Assembly: GCF_014643835.1 (NCBI RefSeq)
Contig: NZ_BMKD01000011.1
Location: 40,663 to 104,662, forward strand
Origin: Mucilaginibacter rubeus
GTDB taxonomy: Bacteria > Bacteroidota > Bacteroidia > Sphingobacteriales > Sphingobacteriaceae
Length of the DNA: 64,000 bases
Direction: 5' to 3'
Shown: positions 25,337 through 33,716 of the stretch, in pieces
Layout of the letters: every line of letters begins with the position of its first letter
How positions within the stretch are numbered: the first letter of the stretch is position 1
Made by a program: the position numbers and the translations under genes
Notes under the pieces: generated by a model
The model's database searches: none
The model's input: the letters and a program-made list of their open reading frames with translations, nothing else
Told to the model about the DNA's origin: nothing

Positions 25337-25450
25337 ATATATTCTGAACACAAAAATAAGCATCGGGTTGCAGGTGGGGTTTATGTCCGGGCTTTTATGG
25401 CATTGCAATTACCATTACTGCTGCATCAATTTTACGCCTGGTAATAAATA

Positions 25451-25473
25451 AGCCCCGCCTGGGGAGCGGGGCT
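25451..25473 (-). terminator. Terminator-like hairpin after nrdJ
   Basis: AGCCCCGC / GCGGGGCT with a 7-nt loop; the minus-strand continuation is T-rich (TTATTTATT). Confidence 0.55.
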
Positions 25474-25519
25474 AAACATAATTAACTATTTATAATTGAT
25501 TTGAAAAAATCCGTATTGA

Positions 25520-28500
25520 TTACGAGCATCCCATTGAGTTGCCGCAGTTTAAGCATTTGTAACAGGTACCCGAACGAACCGTGGTATGCCCGCAAACGTT
25601 ACAACTCGGCGCATCACTTTGAACGCCCATACTAACATCGAAAGATAAGCCTTTTCTTTGAGCATTAATAGAATTATCTGAAGATTGCGTAGATGGCTGG
25701 TACGCATTGGTTTCATCGGCATTAAAATCCTCATCACCCATTTGCGGGTTTCCCAATACGCCGTTTTTATCGGTTATGATGTGTACCAGGTCGGTGCGGT
25801 CCTGGTATTCATAGCCCAGCATCCTGAAAATATAATCAATAATGGAGGTTGCACTTTTAATATTGGTATGCCCTACCACCATTCCCGCCGGTTCAAAACG
25901 GGTGAAGGTAAATTTTTCTACGTATTCCTCCAGCGGTACACCATATTGCAGACCGATAGAAACCGCGATGGCAAAACAGTTCATCAATGAGCGGAAAGTT
26001 GCACCTTCTTTATGCATATCTACAAAAATCTCGCCCAGGGTGCCGTCTTCATATTCTCCAGTACGCACAAATACGGTTTGCCCGTCAATACTGGCCTTTT
26101 GCGTAAAGCCGCGGCGTTTGTATGGCAGGTGTTTCTTTTGCACCACGCGCGAAAGCTGGCGCATAAAATTGGTATCCTTTGATTTTTCCATGATGGCCAT
26201 GGCTGCTTCAATAACCTGCTCGGGTGTCAGATCGCTCAGTTTTACGTTGGCAGCTTCGCCTAATACTTCTTCAATTGTATCCAGCTTGTCATCAGCTTCT
26301 TCCTTAACATCTGATTTGGTTGAGAGCGGTTGTGATAGCTTACAGCCATCACGATAAAGTGCGTTGGCTTTCAGGCCCAGCTTCCACGAAAGTTCGTAGC
26401 AATCTTTGATTTCATCAACTTTGGCTTCGTTTGGCAGGTTGATGGTTTTTGAAATGGCACCCGAAAGAAATGGCTGCGCTGCTGCCATCATTTTGATGTG
26501 CCCATGGGCATGGATATAGCGCTCGCCTTTTGCGCCGCATTTGTTGGCGCAATCAAAAATAGGATAATGATGTTGTTTCAGGTACGGCGCTCCCTCGATG
26601 GTCATAGTACCGCAGATATACTCGTTAGCTTCTGCAATTTGTTTTTTGCTGAAACCAAGTGCGCGCAGCACATTAAAATCGGGCGCATTATACTGCTCGG
26701 CCGTGATGCCCAAACGTTTCAAACATTCTTCACCCAGCGACCAGATATTGAAAGCAAAGCTGATCTCAAAGGCAGATACCAGGCCCTTGTCCAGTTTTTC
26801 CAGTTCATCATCATTAAAACCTTTGGCTTTAAGCGCATCTATATTGATATGCGGAGCACCTTTTAGGGTTGCTGCACCTTTAGCATAATTAACTATGGCG
26901 GTAACCTCATGATCCTGGTAACCTAAATTGCGCAAAGCCTCGGGCACGGCCTGGTTAATAATTTTGAAGTAGCCCCCACCAGATAACTTTTTGAATTTCA
27001 CCAACGCAAAATCCGGTTCGATACCGGTAGTATCGCAATCCATCACTAAACCGATAGTTCCCGTAGGCGCAATAACGGTAGTTTGCGCATTGCGGTAACC
27101 GTATTTTTCGCCCATTTCAACGGCCCTGTCCCAGGCATTGCAGGCCGCTGCAAGCAGGTAATCGGGGCAGTGCTTTGGGTTGATGCCCGGAGGGGTAATT
27201 TCCAGGCCCTCATAGTTTTCGGTAGAGTTATACGCAGCATAGCGATGGTTGCGCATCACCCGCATCATGTGCTCTTTGTTATCATTATAGCGGCTGAATG
27301 TACCGAGCTCACGGGCCATTTCGGCCGAGGTTCCATAGGCAGTACCGGTCATGATGGCGGTAATGGCTCCGCCAATAGCACGGGCCTCATCGCTGTCATA
27401 AGGAATGCCGTTCACCATCAGGGCCGAACCCAGGTTGGCATAACCAAGGCCAAGCGTACGGTAATCATAGGATAATTGTGCCACCTCTTTTGATGGGAAT
27501 TGTGCCATCAATACGGAGATTTCCAGTACAATGGTCCACATGCGGCAGGCATGTTCAAAACCCTTTACATCAAACACGCGCGTTTGCGGATTAAAGAAAT
27601 GGGCAAGGTTGATGGATGCCAGGTTACAGGCCGTATTATCCAAAAACATATACTCCGAACAGGGGTTAGATGCATTGATCCTGCCACCTTGGGGGCATGT
27701 ATGCCACTCATTAATAGTGCTATCAAACTGAACACCCGGATCGGCACAGGCCCAGGCGGCAAATGCGATATCATCCCACAGTTTTTGTGAGGATATGGAT
27801 TTAACGGTTTTGCCGGTCATCCGACTGGTTAGGTTCCAAGCCGAGCCGGTTTTAAGTGCTGTGAAAAAGCTATTGGGAATGCGTACCGAATTATTGGAAT
27901 TTTGACCCGATACCGTGCGATAGGCCTCACCTTCATAATCAGACGAATAACCTGCGGCTATCAGGGCCGCTACTTTCTTTTCTTCTTCTACTTTCCAGTT
28001 CACAAAACCCTCAATTTCGGGGTGATCCAGATCAAGGCAAACCATTTTGGCTGCCCTGCGGGTTGTCCCGCCCGATTTGATGGCTCCCGCTGCCCTGTCG
28101 CCGATTTTCAGGAATGACATCAGTCCTGATGAATAACCACCGCCCGATAGCTTTTCACTCTCGCCGCGGATCTTAGAAAAGTTTGTGCCTACGCCCGATC
28201 CGTATTTGAAAATGCGGGCTTCACGAACCCAAAGGTCCATAATGCCGCCCTCGTTCACCAAATCGTCATCAACAGAAAGGATGAAGCAGGCGTGCGGCTG
28301 CGGGCGTTCATATGCTGAAGTTGATTTACTTAACTGTTCTGTTACCGGGTCTACATAATAATGCCCCTGTGGTTTGCCGGTAATGCCGTATGAGGTATGC
28401 AGACCGGTATTGAACCATTGCGGCGAGTTTGGAGCAGCCAGTTGGCCAACAATAGTATAAACTATTTCATCATAAAAGATCTCAGCATCTTTTGGTGAAG

Positions 28501-28849
28501 CAAAATAACCATATCGCATGCCCCAATCTTTCCAGCAGTTGGCCATACGATGGGCAACTTGTTTAATGCTTTTTTCAGATCCGGTTGAGCCGTCGGGTTG
28601 AGGTACGCCTGCCTTACGGAAATATTTTTGAGCCAGGATATCAGTAGCCACCTGCGACCAGCCCGCCGGTACCTCGACATCGTTCATTTCAAATACAGCA
28701 TCGCCTGAGGGGTTGCGGATCACCGACGATCGCTTTTCATATTTAAACAGGTCGTAAACACTGGTACCTTCTTTGGTGAAATAGCGTTCGGCTTTGAGCC
28801 CCTTTTCCCCGCTTGCTGCGGGCGCCTTCCTGGTAATGTTTTTAGCCAT
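25520..28849 (-). CDS. nrdJ: Adenosylcobalamin-dependent (class II) ribonucleoside-diphosphate reductase
   Basis: 1109 residues. Converts ribonucleotides to deoxyribonucleotides, using adenosylcobalamin as radical generator. The core contains NPCSEYMFLDNTACNLASINL (about 394-414; catalytic Cys and neighbouring Asn), RTLGLGYANLGSALM, TVIAPTGTIGLVMDCDTTGIEPDFALVKFK (about 595-625) and ITAEQYNAPDFNVLRALG. The C-terminus (about 1080-1109) has a cysteine set, CNVCGHTTVRSGTCYKCLNCG, usual for the long NrdJ form, which re-reduces the active site or binds metal. No separate beta subunit or B12 genes lie nearby, so the cell must import or make cobalamin. No B12 riboswitch was recognisable upstream. 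Confidence 0.95.
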   Translation of the reverse strand: MAKNITRKAPAASGEKGLKAERYFTKEGTSVYDLFKYEKRSSVIRNPSGDAVFEMNDVEVPAGWSQVATDILAQKYFRKAGVPQPDGSTGSEKSIKQVAHRMANCWKDWGMRYGYFASPKDAEIFYDEIVYTIVGQLAAPNSPQWFNTGLHTSYGITGKPQGHYYVDPVTEQLSKSTSAYERPQPHACFILSVDDDLVNEGGIMDLWVREARIFKYGSGVGTNFSKIRGESEKLSGGGYSSGLMSFLKIGDRAAGAIKSGGTTRRAAKMVCLDLDHPEIEGFVNWKVEEEKKVAALIAAGYSSDYEGEAYRTVSGQNSNNSVRIPNSFFTALKTGSAWNLTSRMTGKTVKSISSQKLWDDIAFAAWACADPGVQFDSTINEWHTCPQGGRINASNPCSEYMFLDNTACNLASINLAHFFNPQTRVFDVKGFEHACRMWTIVLEISVLMAQFPSKEVAQLSYDYRTLGLGYANLGSALMVNGIPYDSDEARAIGGAITAIMTGTAYGTSAEMARELGTFSRYNDNKEHMMRVMRNHRYAAYNSTENYEGLEITPPGINPKHCPDYLLAAACNAWDRAVEMGEKYGYRNAQTTVIAPTGTIGLVMDCDTTGIEPDFALVKFKKLSGGGYFKIINQAVPEALRNLGYQDHEVTAIVNYAKGAATLKGAPHINIDALKAKGFNDDELEKLDKGLVSAFEISFAFNIWSLGEECLKRLGITAEQYNAPDFNVLRALGFSKKQIAEANEYICGTMTIEGAPYLKQHHYPIFDCANKCGAKGERYIHAHGHIKMMAAAQPFLSGAISKTINLPNEAKVDEIKDCYELSWKLGLKANALYRDGCKLSQPLSTKSDVKEEADDKLDTIEEVLGEAANVKLSDLTPEQVIEAAMAIMEKSKDTNFMRQLSRVVQKKHLPYKRRGFTQKASIDGQTVFVRTGEYEDGTLGEIFVDMHKEGATFRSLMNCFAIAVSIGLQYGVPLEEYVEKFTFTRFEPAGMVVGHTNIKSATSIIDYIFRMLGYEYQDRTDLVHIITDKNGVLGNPQMGDEDFNADETNAYQPSTQSSDNSINAQRKGLSFDVSMGVQSDAPSCNVCGHTTVRSGTCYKCLNCGNSMGCS

Positions 28850-29229
28850 AGCTTTTACAGATTATGATAAAATTAACTGAGTACGTGCAACGTTAAAAAG
28901 GTTCAGGGGTTTTAAATCAAATCTATTAGTATGCTGAACAGCATAATAGCCGGAGTTTTCCACATGCCTGGAATAACATGCATCCCTTGTTCTTATGCAA
29001 GAGAAATTAATTGATTTTTAAATACTTGCAGTGTTGATAATTAAGAATTCATGTGTTTTTTTTAAAAAAGGCATATAGTTTTAACAATGCTCAGTCACTG
29101 TGTTTTAGCCTGCCGGCGCCAGTCTTGTGAGGTTGCATGTGTGTAAGGTTGACTCTTGCTTTCTAAAACAAAAAGCCTCCGGATTGCTCCGGAGGCTGGG
29201 TAAATTGTTATATTAAGATCAGTCAACAA
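28850..29229. other. 380-bp gap upstream of nrdJ
   Basis: AT-rich, without a gene. It has a perfect TATGCT-GAAC-AGCATA hairpin (28930-28945) and, at its far end, the terminator of the next minus-strand gene (29165-29197). A cobalamin riboswitch would need a conserved B12 box and a large multi-stem fold; I find neither. Confidence 0.55.
29165..29197 (-). terminator. Terminator after the phosphosulfolactate-synthase-like gene
   Basis: AGCCTCCGGA (29174-29183) pairs with TCCGGAGGCT (29188-29197) around a 4-nt loop. On the minus strand the stem is followed by TTTTTGTTTT. Confidence 0.85.
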
Positions 29230-29991
29230 TTACATCTCTAAAAAATGGTCGAAAGTATCGCTGCGGATACCTAACCTTAGGGTTTCAAGCGGGATGATAT
29301 CCGTTGGGGCGATATTACCCAGGCTTACATTTGCGCCTATCAATTTAATGAACCAAACTTGCTGCGCTTTTTGAGGCGCTTCCCAAATAATAGTCCCTTC
29401 AGGAATCTGGGTTAGGATCTCATCAATCAATCCCTGGCGTACCTCTCCCGAATCACGATAAATACCCACATTTCCGCTTTCACGTGCTTCAGCAATTACT
29501 TTCCATGAGCCGGCCTCAATTTCGGCATTCATCAGTTTGATCCATTTATAAGGGGCAAAAATCTTTTGAACATCTTTTGAGCCAACTTCGGATATTACCG
29601 TAACCTGTTTGGCCAGCTCGCTGATATAGTTACATTTAACATCATGCTCAATGGTGATGGAACCATCGGATACTTCGCAATGTTCCAGTTGGTACTTATC
29701 CAATAAACGGCGGTAATCGTCAAACTGGTTACGTACAATAAAGGCCTCAAACAAGGTTCCCCCAAAATAAACAGGGATCCCCGCCTCCCGGTAGAGCTTT
29801 AGCTTTTGTTCAAGGTTAGGGGTTACATATGATGTAGCCCAACCCAGCTTTACAATATCGGTATACTGCCCGCCAACTTCAATAAAATCTTCAACCTGGC
29901 GCAAGCTAAGGCCTTTATCCATAACCATGGTAATACCTTTATCACGTGGTTTAGTTGTACGGTCAGGAAGATGATTAATAGTGTAGTTCAT
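29230..29991 (-). CDS. Phosphosulfolactate synthase-like protein (ComA family)
   Basis: 253 residues, the whole length of the ComA family TIM barrel. Family features: KPRDKGITMVMDKGLSLRQVEDFIEVGGQYTDIVKLGWATSYV (about 15-57), YREAGIPVYFGGTLFEAFIVRN, CEVSDGSITI, and the C-terminal IWEAPQKAQQVWFIKLIGANVSLGNI. In methanogens ComA adds sulfite to phosphoenolpyruvate as the first step to coenzyme M. In Bacteroidota no coenzyme M is made, so the product may feed another sulfonate, for example sulfolactate or sulfonolipid metabolism; that is an inference. No comB or comC lies beside it. A terminator follows. Confidence 0.85.
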   Translation of the reverse strand: MNYTINHLPDRTTKPRDKGITMVMDKGLSLRQVEDFIEVGGQYTDIVKLGWATSYVTPNLEQKLKLYREAGIPVYFGGTLFEAFIVRNQFDDYRRLLDKYQLEHCEVSDGSITIEHDVKCNYISELAKQVTVISEVGSKDVQKIFAPYKWIKLMNAEIEAGSWKVIAEARESGNVGIYRDSGEVRQGLIDEILTQIPEGTIIWEAPQKAQQVWFIKLIGANVSLGNIAPTDIIPLETLRLGIRSDTFDHFLEM

Positions 29992-30123
29992 TGTAAGTAT
30001 TTGTTATAGCCTATAACTAAAAGTTCTAACGAAGCAAAGGTCGCAACAAATATGCAGATGTGCAAATTTCAAATGTTAAATGATTTTAAAGCTCATGGTA
30101 AATTCATTATTGTGATTTTTATG

Positions 30124-30260
30124 GTGAGTGGTTGATTGGGTTGATTAGGAGAGTAGTTTAAATACCCCTAAAACACAAAAGACGCATAATACGCGCCTTT
30201 TATGTTTTAATTTTTATTAGTGAGATAATTCACCTAATCAACCCAATCAACCATTCTCCC
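30124..30260. repeat. Intergenic inverted repeat of GGTTGATTGGGTTGATTAGG words with inner terminator
   Basis: The outer 20-bp arms (30130-30149 and 30233-30252) are perfect reverse complements. Between them lies an imperfect AAAACACAAAAGACGC / GCGCCTTTTATGTTTT hairpin (30170-30208) that can act as terminator for the TPR gene on the minus strand. The same outer word and an almost identical inner hairpin occur at 43679-43966. Confidence 0.7.
30170..30208. terminator. Terminator-like hairpin after the TPR gene
   Basis: Long A-rich/T-rich hairpin with GC centre, nearly the same sequence as the perfect version at 43718-43756. Confidence 0.6.
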
Positions 30261-31663
30261 TACTTAGTATACCTGTTGATAATATCCACAATCACTTTAT
30301 TCTTTTGCAATTGCGGCAGGTAATCAAACAGGATGTAATGTTTTTCCGGATCGGCTGCTAAAGCATACTCCAGGTTGTTAAGGGCTTCATTGTATTCGCC
30401 TTTGGCAAACAGGTAAGCCACCATACGGTAGTATAGCTCGGCCGCTTCGGGGTTATTTTTGATAGCCTGGGCTATAATTTCAATAGCTTCATTAAGCTTT
30501 TGCTGCTCGTAAAGTATCGACGAATAATCAAGCCAGGCATCAATATCAAGCGGATTTAGCTCAACCACCTTTTCGTAAGCCTTTTCTGCTTCATCCAAAT
30601 GCCCGAGCTTATATTCGGCATCGGCAATAGCAAACCAGTAATCGGCATTGGCGATGTCAAGGTCAAGTGCCTTTTTATAAAAGTGCAGGGCCTCAAAATA
30701 GCGCTCCTCAAAATCAAGGGTTACACCTATCCCAAACCAGGCATCGGCCAGCTTTGGATCCATTTTAACCGATTTTTTGTAGAAAGCCCGGGCGTCGTCC
30801 ATTTGCTCCAGCTTTTCGTAGCATTCGCCAATGGCACAATACGTATCGGCATTAGGCTGTTCATACTCAAAAGTATGACGGTATACTTCTATAGCTTCTG
30901 CATATTTTTCAAGGTTAACCAGTGCGTTGCCTTTGTTAAAATAGGCCGAAGCAAAGCTGTCCTTAATTAATATAGCATAGTCATAAGCATCGATGGCTTT
31001 TTCAAACAGGCTTAGCTTGGTATAAGCGTTGCCCAAGTTATACCAGGCCGCGTAGCTGTACGGTTCGTTATCGATATATTGCTGATAAAACTGTACGCTT
31101 TCCTGCTGGTTGTCCATCACGTCGTAGCAAAAAGCCAGCTCGTAAAGGGCATCCTGGTTTTCCATATTTTGCTTAAGGCAAAGCTTAAGATAGGTTATAG
31201 CAGTATCATAATCGCCCATGTTTTGATAAACGTAGGCTATGTGCAGCAGGATCTCGTCGGTCTCTTCGGCAAGGTCAAGCGCTTTTTCGTAATTTTCCAG
31301 CGCCTCGGAGTAACGCTCCAGGCTTTCGTACAGATTACCACGGATGATATAGATATCCGCGTCAGATGCTTCGAGCATAGCAGCTTTATCCAGTGCGGCA
31401 AAAGCCTCCGGAACCTTGTTGCTTACCACAAGCAGTTGGGCCTGTTTAATCAGGAAAATTGCCGCAAAAGGGTGCTGGCTCCGCGCGTACTCTGCTACCT
31501 GTAATGCCCTGGCCGGATCATTTTTTTCGATGTAGTAGTCGATAATGTTCTCAAACGCCTGGGCATCAAAAAAGTACAAGTCCTGATTTCTGATCATTTC
31601 CTCGTACCGTTCTACCGAGAATTTTGGGTCTTCGGTAAAACCAAATTCAAATTCTTCTTCCAT
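30260..31663 (-). CDS. Tetratricopeptide-repeat protein
   Basis: 467 residues. More than ten TPR units run almost end to end from about residue 35 to 455, each with the W/Y-LG-Y-A-Y-P pattern, for example SYAAWYNLGNAYTKLSLFEKAIDAYDYAI, ADAWFGIGVTLDFEERYFEALHFYKKALDLD and IDAWLDYSSILYEQQKLNEAIEIIAQAI. No signal peptide or membrane segment is evident, so it is probably cytoplasmic. The acidic N-terminus (MEEEFEFGFTEDPKFSVERYEEM) is a feature of a Bacteroidota-specific TPR family. TPR arrays bind peptides or hold complexes together; its partner is not apparent here. Confidence 0.9.
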   Translation of the reverse strand: MEEEFEFGFTEDPKFSVERYEEMIRNQDLYFFDAQAFENIIDYYIEKNDPARALQVAEYARSQHPFAAIFLIKQAQLLVVSNKVPEAFAALDKAAMLEASDADIYIIRGNLYESLERYSEALENYEKALDLAEETDEILLHIAYVYQNMGDYDTAITYLKLCLKQNMENQDALYELAFCYDVMDNQQESVQFYQQYIDNEPYSYAAWYNLGNAYTKLSLFEKAIDAYDYAILIKDSFASAYFNKGNALVNLEKYAEAIEVYRHTFEYEQPNADTYCAIGECYEKLEQMDDARAFYKKSVKMDPKLADAWFGIGVTLDFEERYFEALHFYKKALDLDIANADYWFAIADAEYKLGHLDEAEKAYEKVVELNPLDIDAWLDYSSILYEQQKLNEAIEIIAQAIKNNPEAAELYYRMVAYLFAKGEYNEALNNLEYALAADPEKHYILFDYLPQLQKNKVIVDIINRYTK

Positions 31664-31901
31664 TCAATTTTGTTTGCAGAACATCCGCTTTAGGTTGACA
31701 AATTGCCTTGTAAAGACTTATTGAGTTCAAATTACAATAAGTAAGCATCCAAAATGCAATTTAGTTTTCAACATTCAAACATTCTTAACAACTGTTCAAT
31801 ACAAAGCATTGATAATTAATGACAATGGATACAACAGGCAAGCGATGAGTGATTCTGAAAAATTGCCCTAAAGATTTCTACCTTTGGCAAAAGTAACAAT
31901 T

Positions 31902-33443
31902 ATGGAGCCTAATATTTCAGATATCCTAAAACGTTTACATATAAACGATATTAATGACGCCTTTAGTACAGGCAGTACCTGGGGCAGCAGCGACGGTGCC
32001 GCAGTAAAAGATATAACATCGCCGGTCGACGGCAAAAAAATAGCATCAGTAAGGCTGGCAACCGAAGCAGATTATAACCAGGCGGTTGAGCAGGCAGCCA
32101 AAGCATTTAAAACCTGGCGCAAAACCCCGGCACCTAAACGGGGCGAAATAGTGCGCCAGATTGGTGAGGCTTTACGCGCAGCCAAACAAGACCTGGGCAC
32201 CCTGGTGTCCTACGAAATGGGCAAAAGCCTGCAGGAAGGCCTGGGCGAGGTGCAGGAGATGATAGATATTGCCGATTTTGCAGTTGGCTTAAGCCGCCAG
32301 CTTTACGGTTTAACCATGCACAGCGAAAGGCCAGAGCACCGCATGTATGAGCAATATCACCCGCTGGGCATTGTAGGTATTATTTCGGCATTTAACTTCC
32401 CCGTGGCGGTTTGGAGCTGGAACTCCTTACTTGCCTGGGTTTGCGGCGATGTATGCATCTGGAAACCATCCGAAAAAACGCCTTTAACGGCTATTGCCTG
32501 CCAGCATATAGCGCAGGAGGTGTTTAAAAAGAATAATATTGAAGAAGGTGTTTCATGCCTGGTTATTGGCGACCGTAACATAGGCGAACTTATGGCTGCT
32601 GATACACGCGTTCCGTTAGTATCTGCCACCGGCTCAACCCGTATGGGTAAAGCTGTAAGTGCCGCGGTTGGCGCAAGGCTGGGCAAAAGCCTGTTGGAAC
32701 TTGGCGGTAATAATGCCATCATCATCAGTGAAAATGCCGATTTAGACATGTCGCTCATCGGCGCGGTGTTTGGCGCCGTGGGTACTGCCGGCCAGCGTTG
32801 TACCAGTACCCGCAGGCTTATTATTCATGAAAGCGTTTACGAGGCATTTAAGCAAAAGCTGGTTAACGCTTATAAGCAGATCAGGATTGGAAATCCATTG
32901 GATGAACACAACCATATGGGCCCGTTGATTGACACCGATGCTGTTGCCTTGTATCTTGAGTCGATTGAAAAATGCAAGGCCGAAGGCGGCAATTTTGTGG
33001 TTGAGGGCGGTAAGCTGGAAGGCGTTGGTTATGAATCTGGTTGCTATGTTAAACCGTGCATTGCCGAAGTTGAAAATCACTTTAAGATAGTGCAGCATGA
33101 AACCTTTGCCCCTATCCTTTACCTCATCAAATACAATACTATTGAGGAGGCTATCGATCTGCAAAATGGTGTTCCGCAGGGATTGTCATCGGCTATTATG
33201 ACCAATAATTTGCGCGAGGCAGAACAATTTTTATCCTACGCAGGTTCTGATTGCGGAATTGCCAATGTTAACATCGGTACATCGGGCGCCGAAATAGGCG
33301 GCGCTTTCGGCGGTGAAAAGGAAACAGGCGGCGGCAGGGAGTCAGGCTCGGATGCATGGAAAGTTTATATGAGGCGGCAAACCAATACTATAAACTATTC
33401 AAAAACGCTGCCTTTAGCTCAGGGGATAAAGTTTGATTTGTAA
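31902..33443 (+). CDS. Aldehyde dehydrogenase of the ALDH7 / alpha-aminoadipate semialdehyde group
   Basis: 513 residues from ATG at 31902 (MEPNISDILKRLHIND). A TTG six codons upstream overlaps a TACCTTTG promoter-like box (31879-31886) and is therefore unlikely. NAD(P)-dependent oxidation of an aldehyde to an acid. The NAD-binding FNFPVAVWSWN and the KPSEKTPLTAIA segment fit. The catalytic Glu is in LLELGGNNAII and the catalytic Cys in GTAGQRCTSTRRLIIHE. The opening phrase, and CGIANVNIGTSGAEIGGAFGGEKETGGGRESGSDAWKVYMRRQTNTIN near the C-terminus, are characteristic of ALDH7-type enzymes in lysine catabolism. No other lysine-degradation gene is next to it. Confidence 0.9.
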   Translation: MEPNISDILKRLHINDINDAFSTGSTWGSSDGAAVKDITSPVDGKKIASVRLATEADYNQAVEQAAKAFKTWRKTPAPKRGEIVRQIGEALRAAKQDLGTLVSYEMGKSLQEGLGEVQEMIDIADFAVGLSRQLYGLTMHSERPEHRMYEQYHPLGIVGIISAFNFPVAVWSWNSLLAWVCGDVCIWKPSEKTPLTAIACQHIAQEVFKKNNIEEGVSCLVIGDRNIGELMAADTRVPLVSATGSTRMGKAVSAAVGARLGKSLLELGGNNAIIISENADLDMSLIGAVFGAVGTAGQRCTSTRRLIIHESVYEAFKQKLVNAYKQIRIGNPLDEHNHMGPLIDTDAVALYLESIEKCKAEGGNFVVEGGKLEGVGYESGCYVKPCIAEVENHFKIVQHETFAPILYLIKYNTIEEAIDLQNGVPQGLSSAIMTNNLREAEQFLSYAGSDCGIANVNIGTSGAEIGGAFGGEKETGGGRESGSDAWKVYMRRQTNTINYSKTLPLAQGIKFDL

Positions 33444-33716
33444 AGTCTGAACCAGGATTGGGGGCGATTTTTAAGATTTATGGGATTTGCTTGTCCTATT
33501 TATAAGTAGGACGGGAATAAAATCCCGATTTATAAACAGGATAAGAAATAAAATCCTGGCCATCCACATAATCCACCCAAATCCCGGTTCGGATAGTTTC
33601 ACTAACGCCCCGGAAAATAAAAATTAACCTAAATGAAAGTCGGCACGTAAAAAGCCGGAAGATTAAACTAAAACAATTTATTAAGTCTTAGATAAGACAT
33701 ACTATAACCCAAGTTC

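Noticed and set aside
25337-25408. N-terminal extension of the LLM oxidoreductase
   Set aside because: The 24 extra residues do not match the family and contain no signal peptide.
26498-26866. Open frames on the plus strand across nrdJ
   Set aside because: They are long only because of codon bias on the opposite strand and have no recognisable protein features.
28850-29229. Cobalamin riboswitch upstream of the B12-dependent reductase
   Set aside because: The region is AT-rich with only one small hairpin. I see no B12-box sequence or large multi-stem layout.
31884-31901. TTG start for the aldehyde dehydrogenase
   Set aside because: It overlaps a TACCTTTG promoter-like box. The ATG at 31902 gives the family's normal N-terminus.
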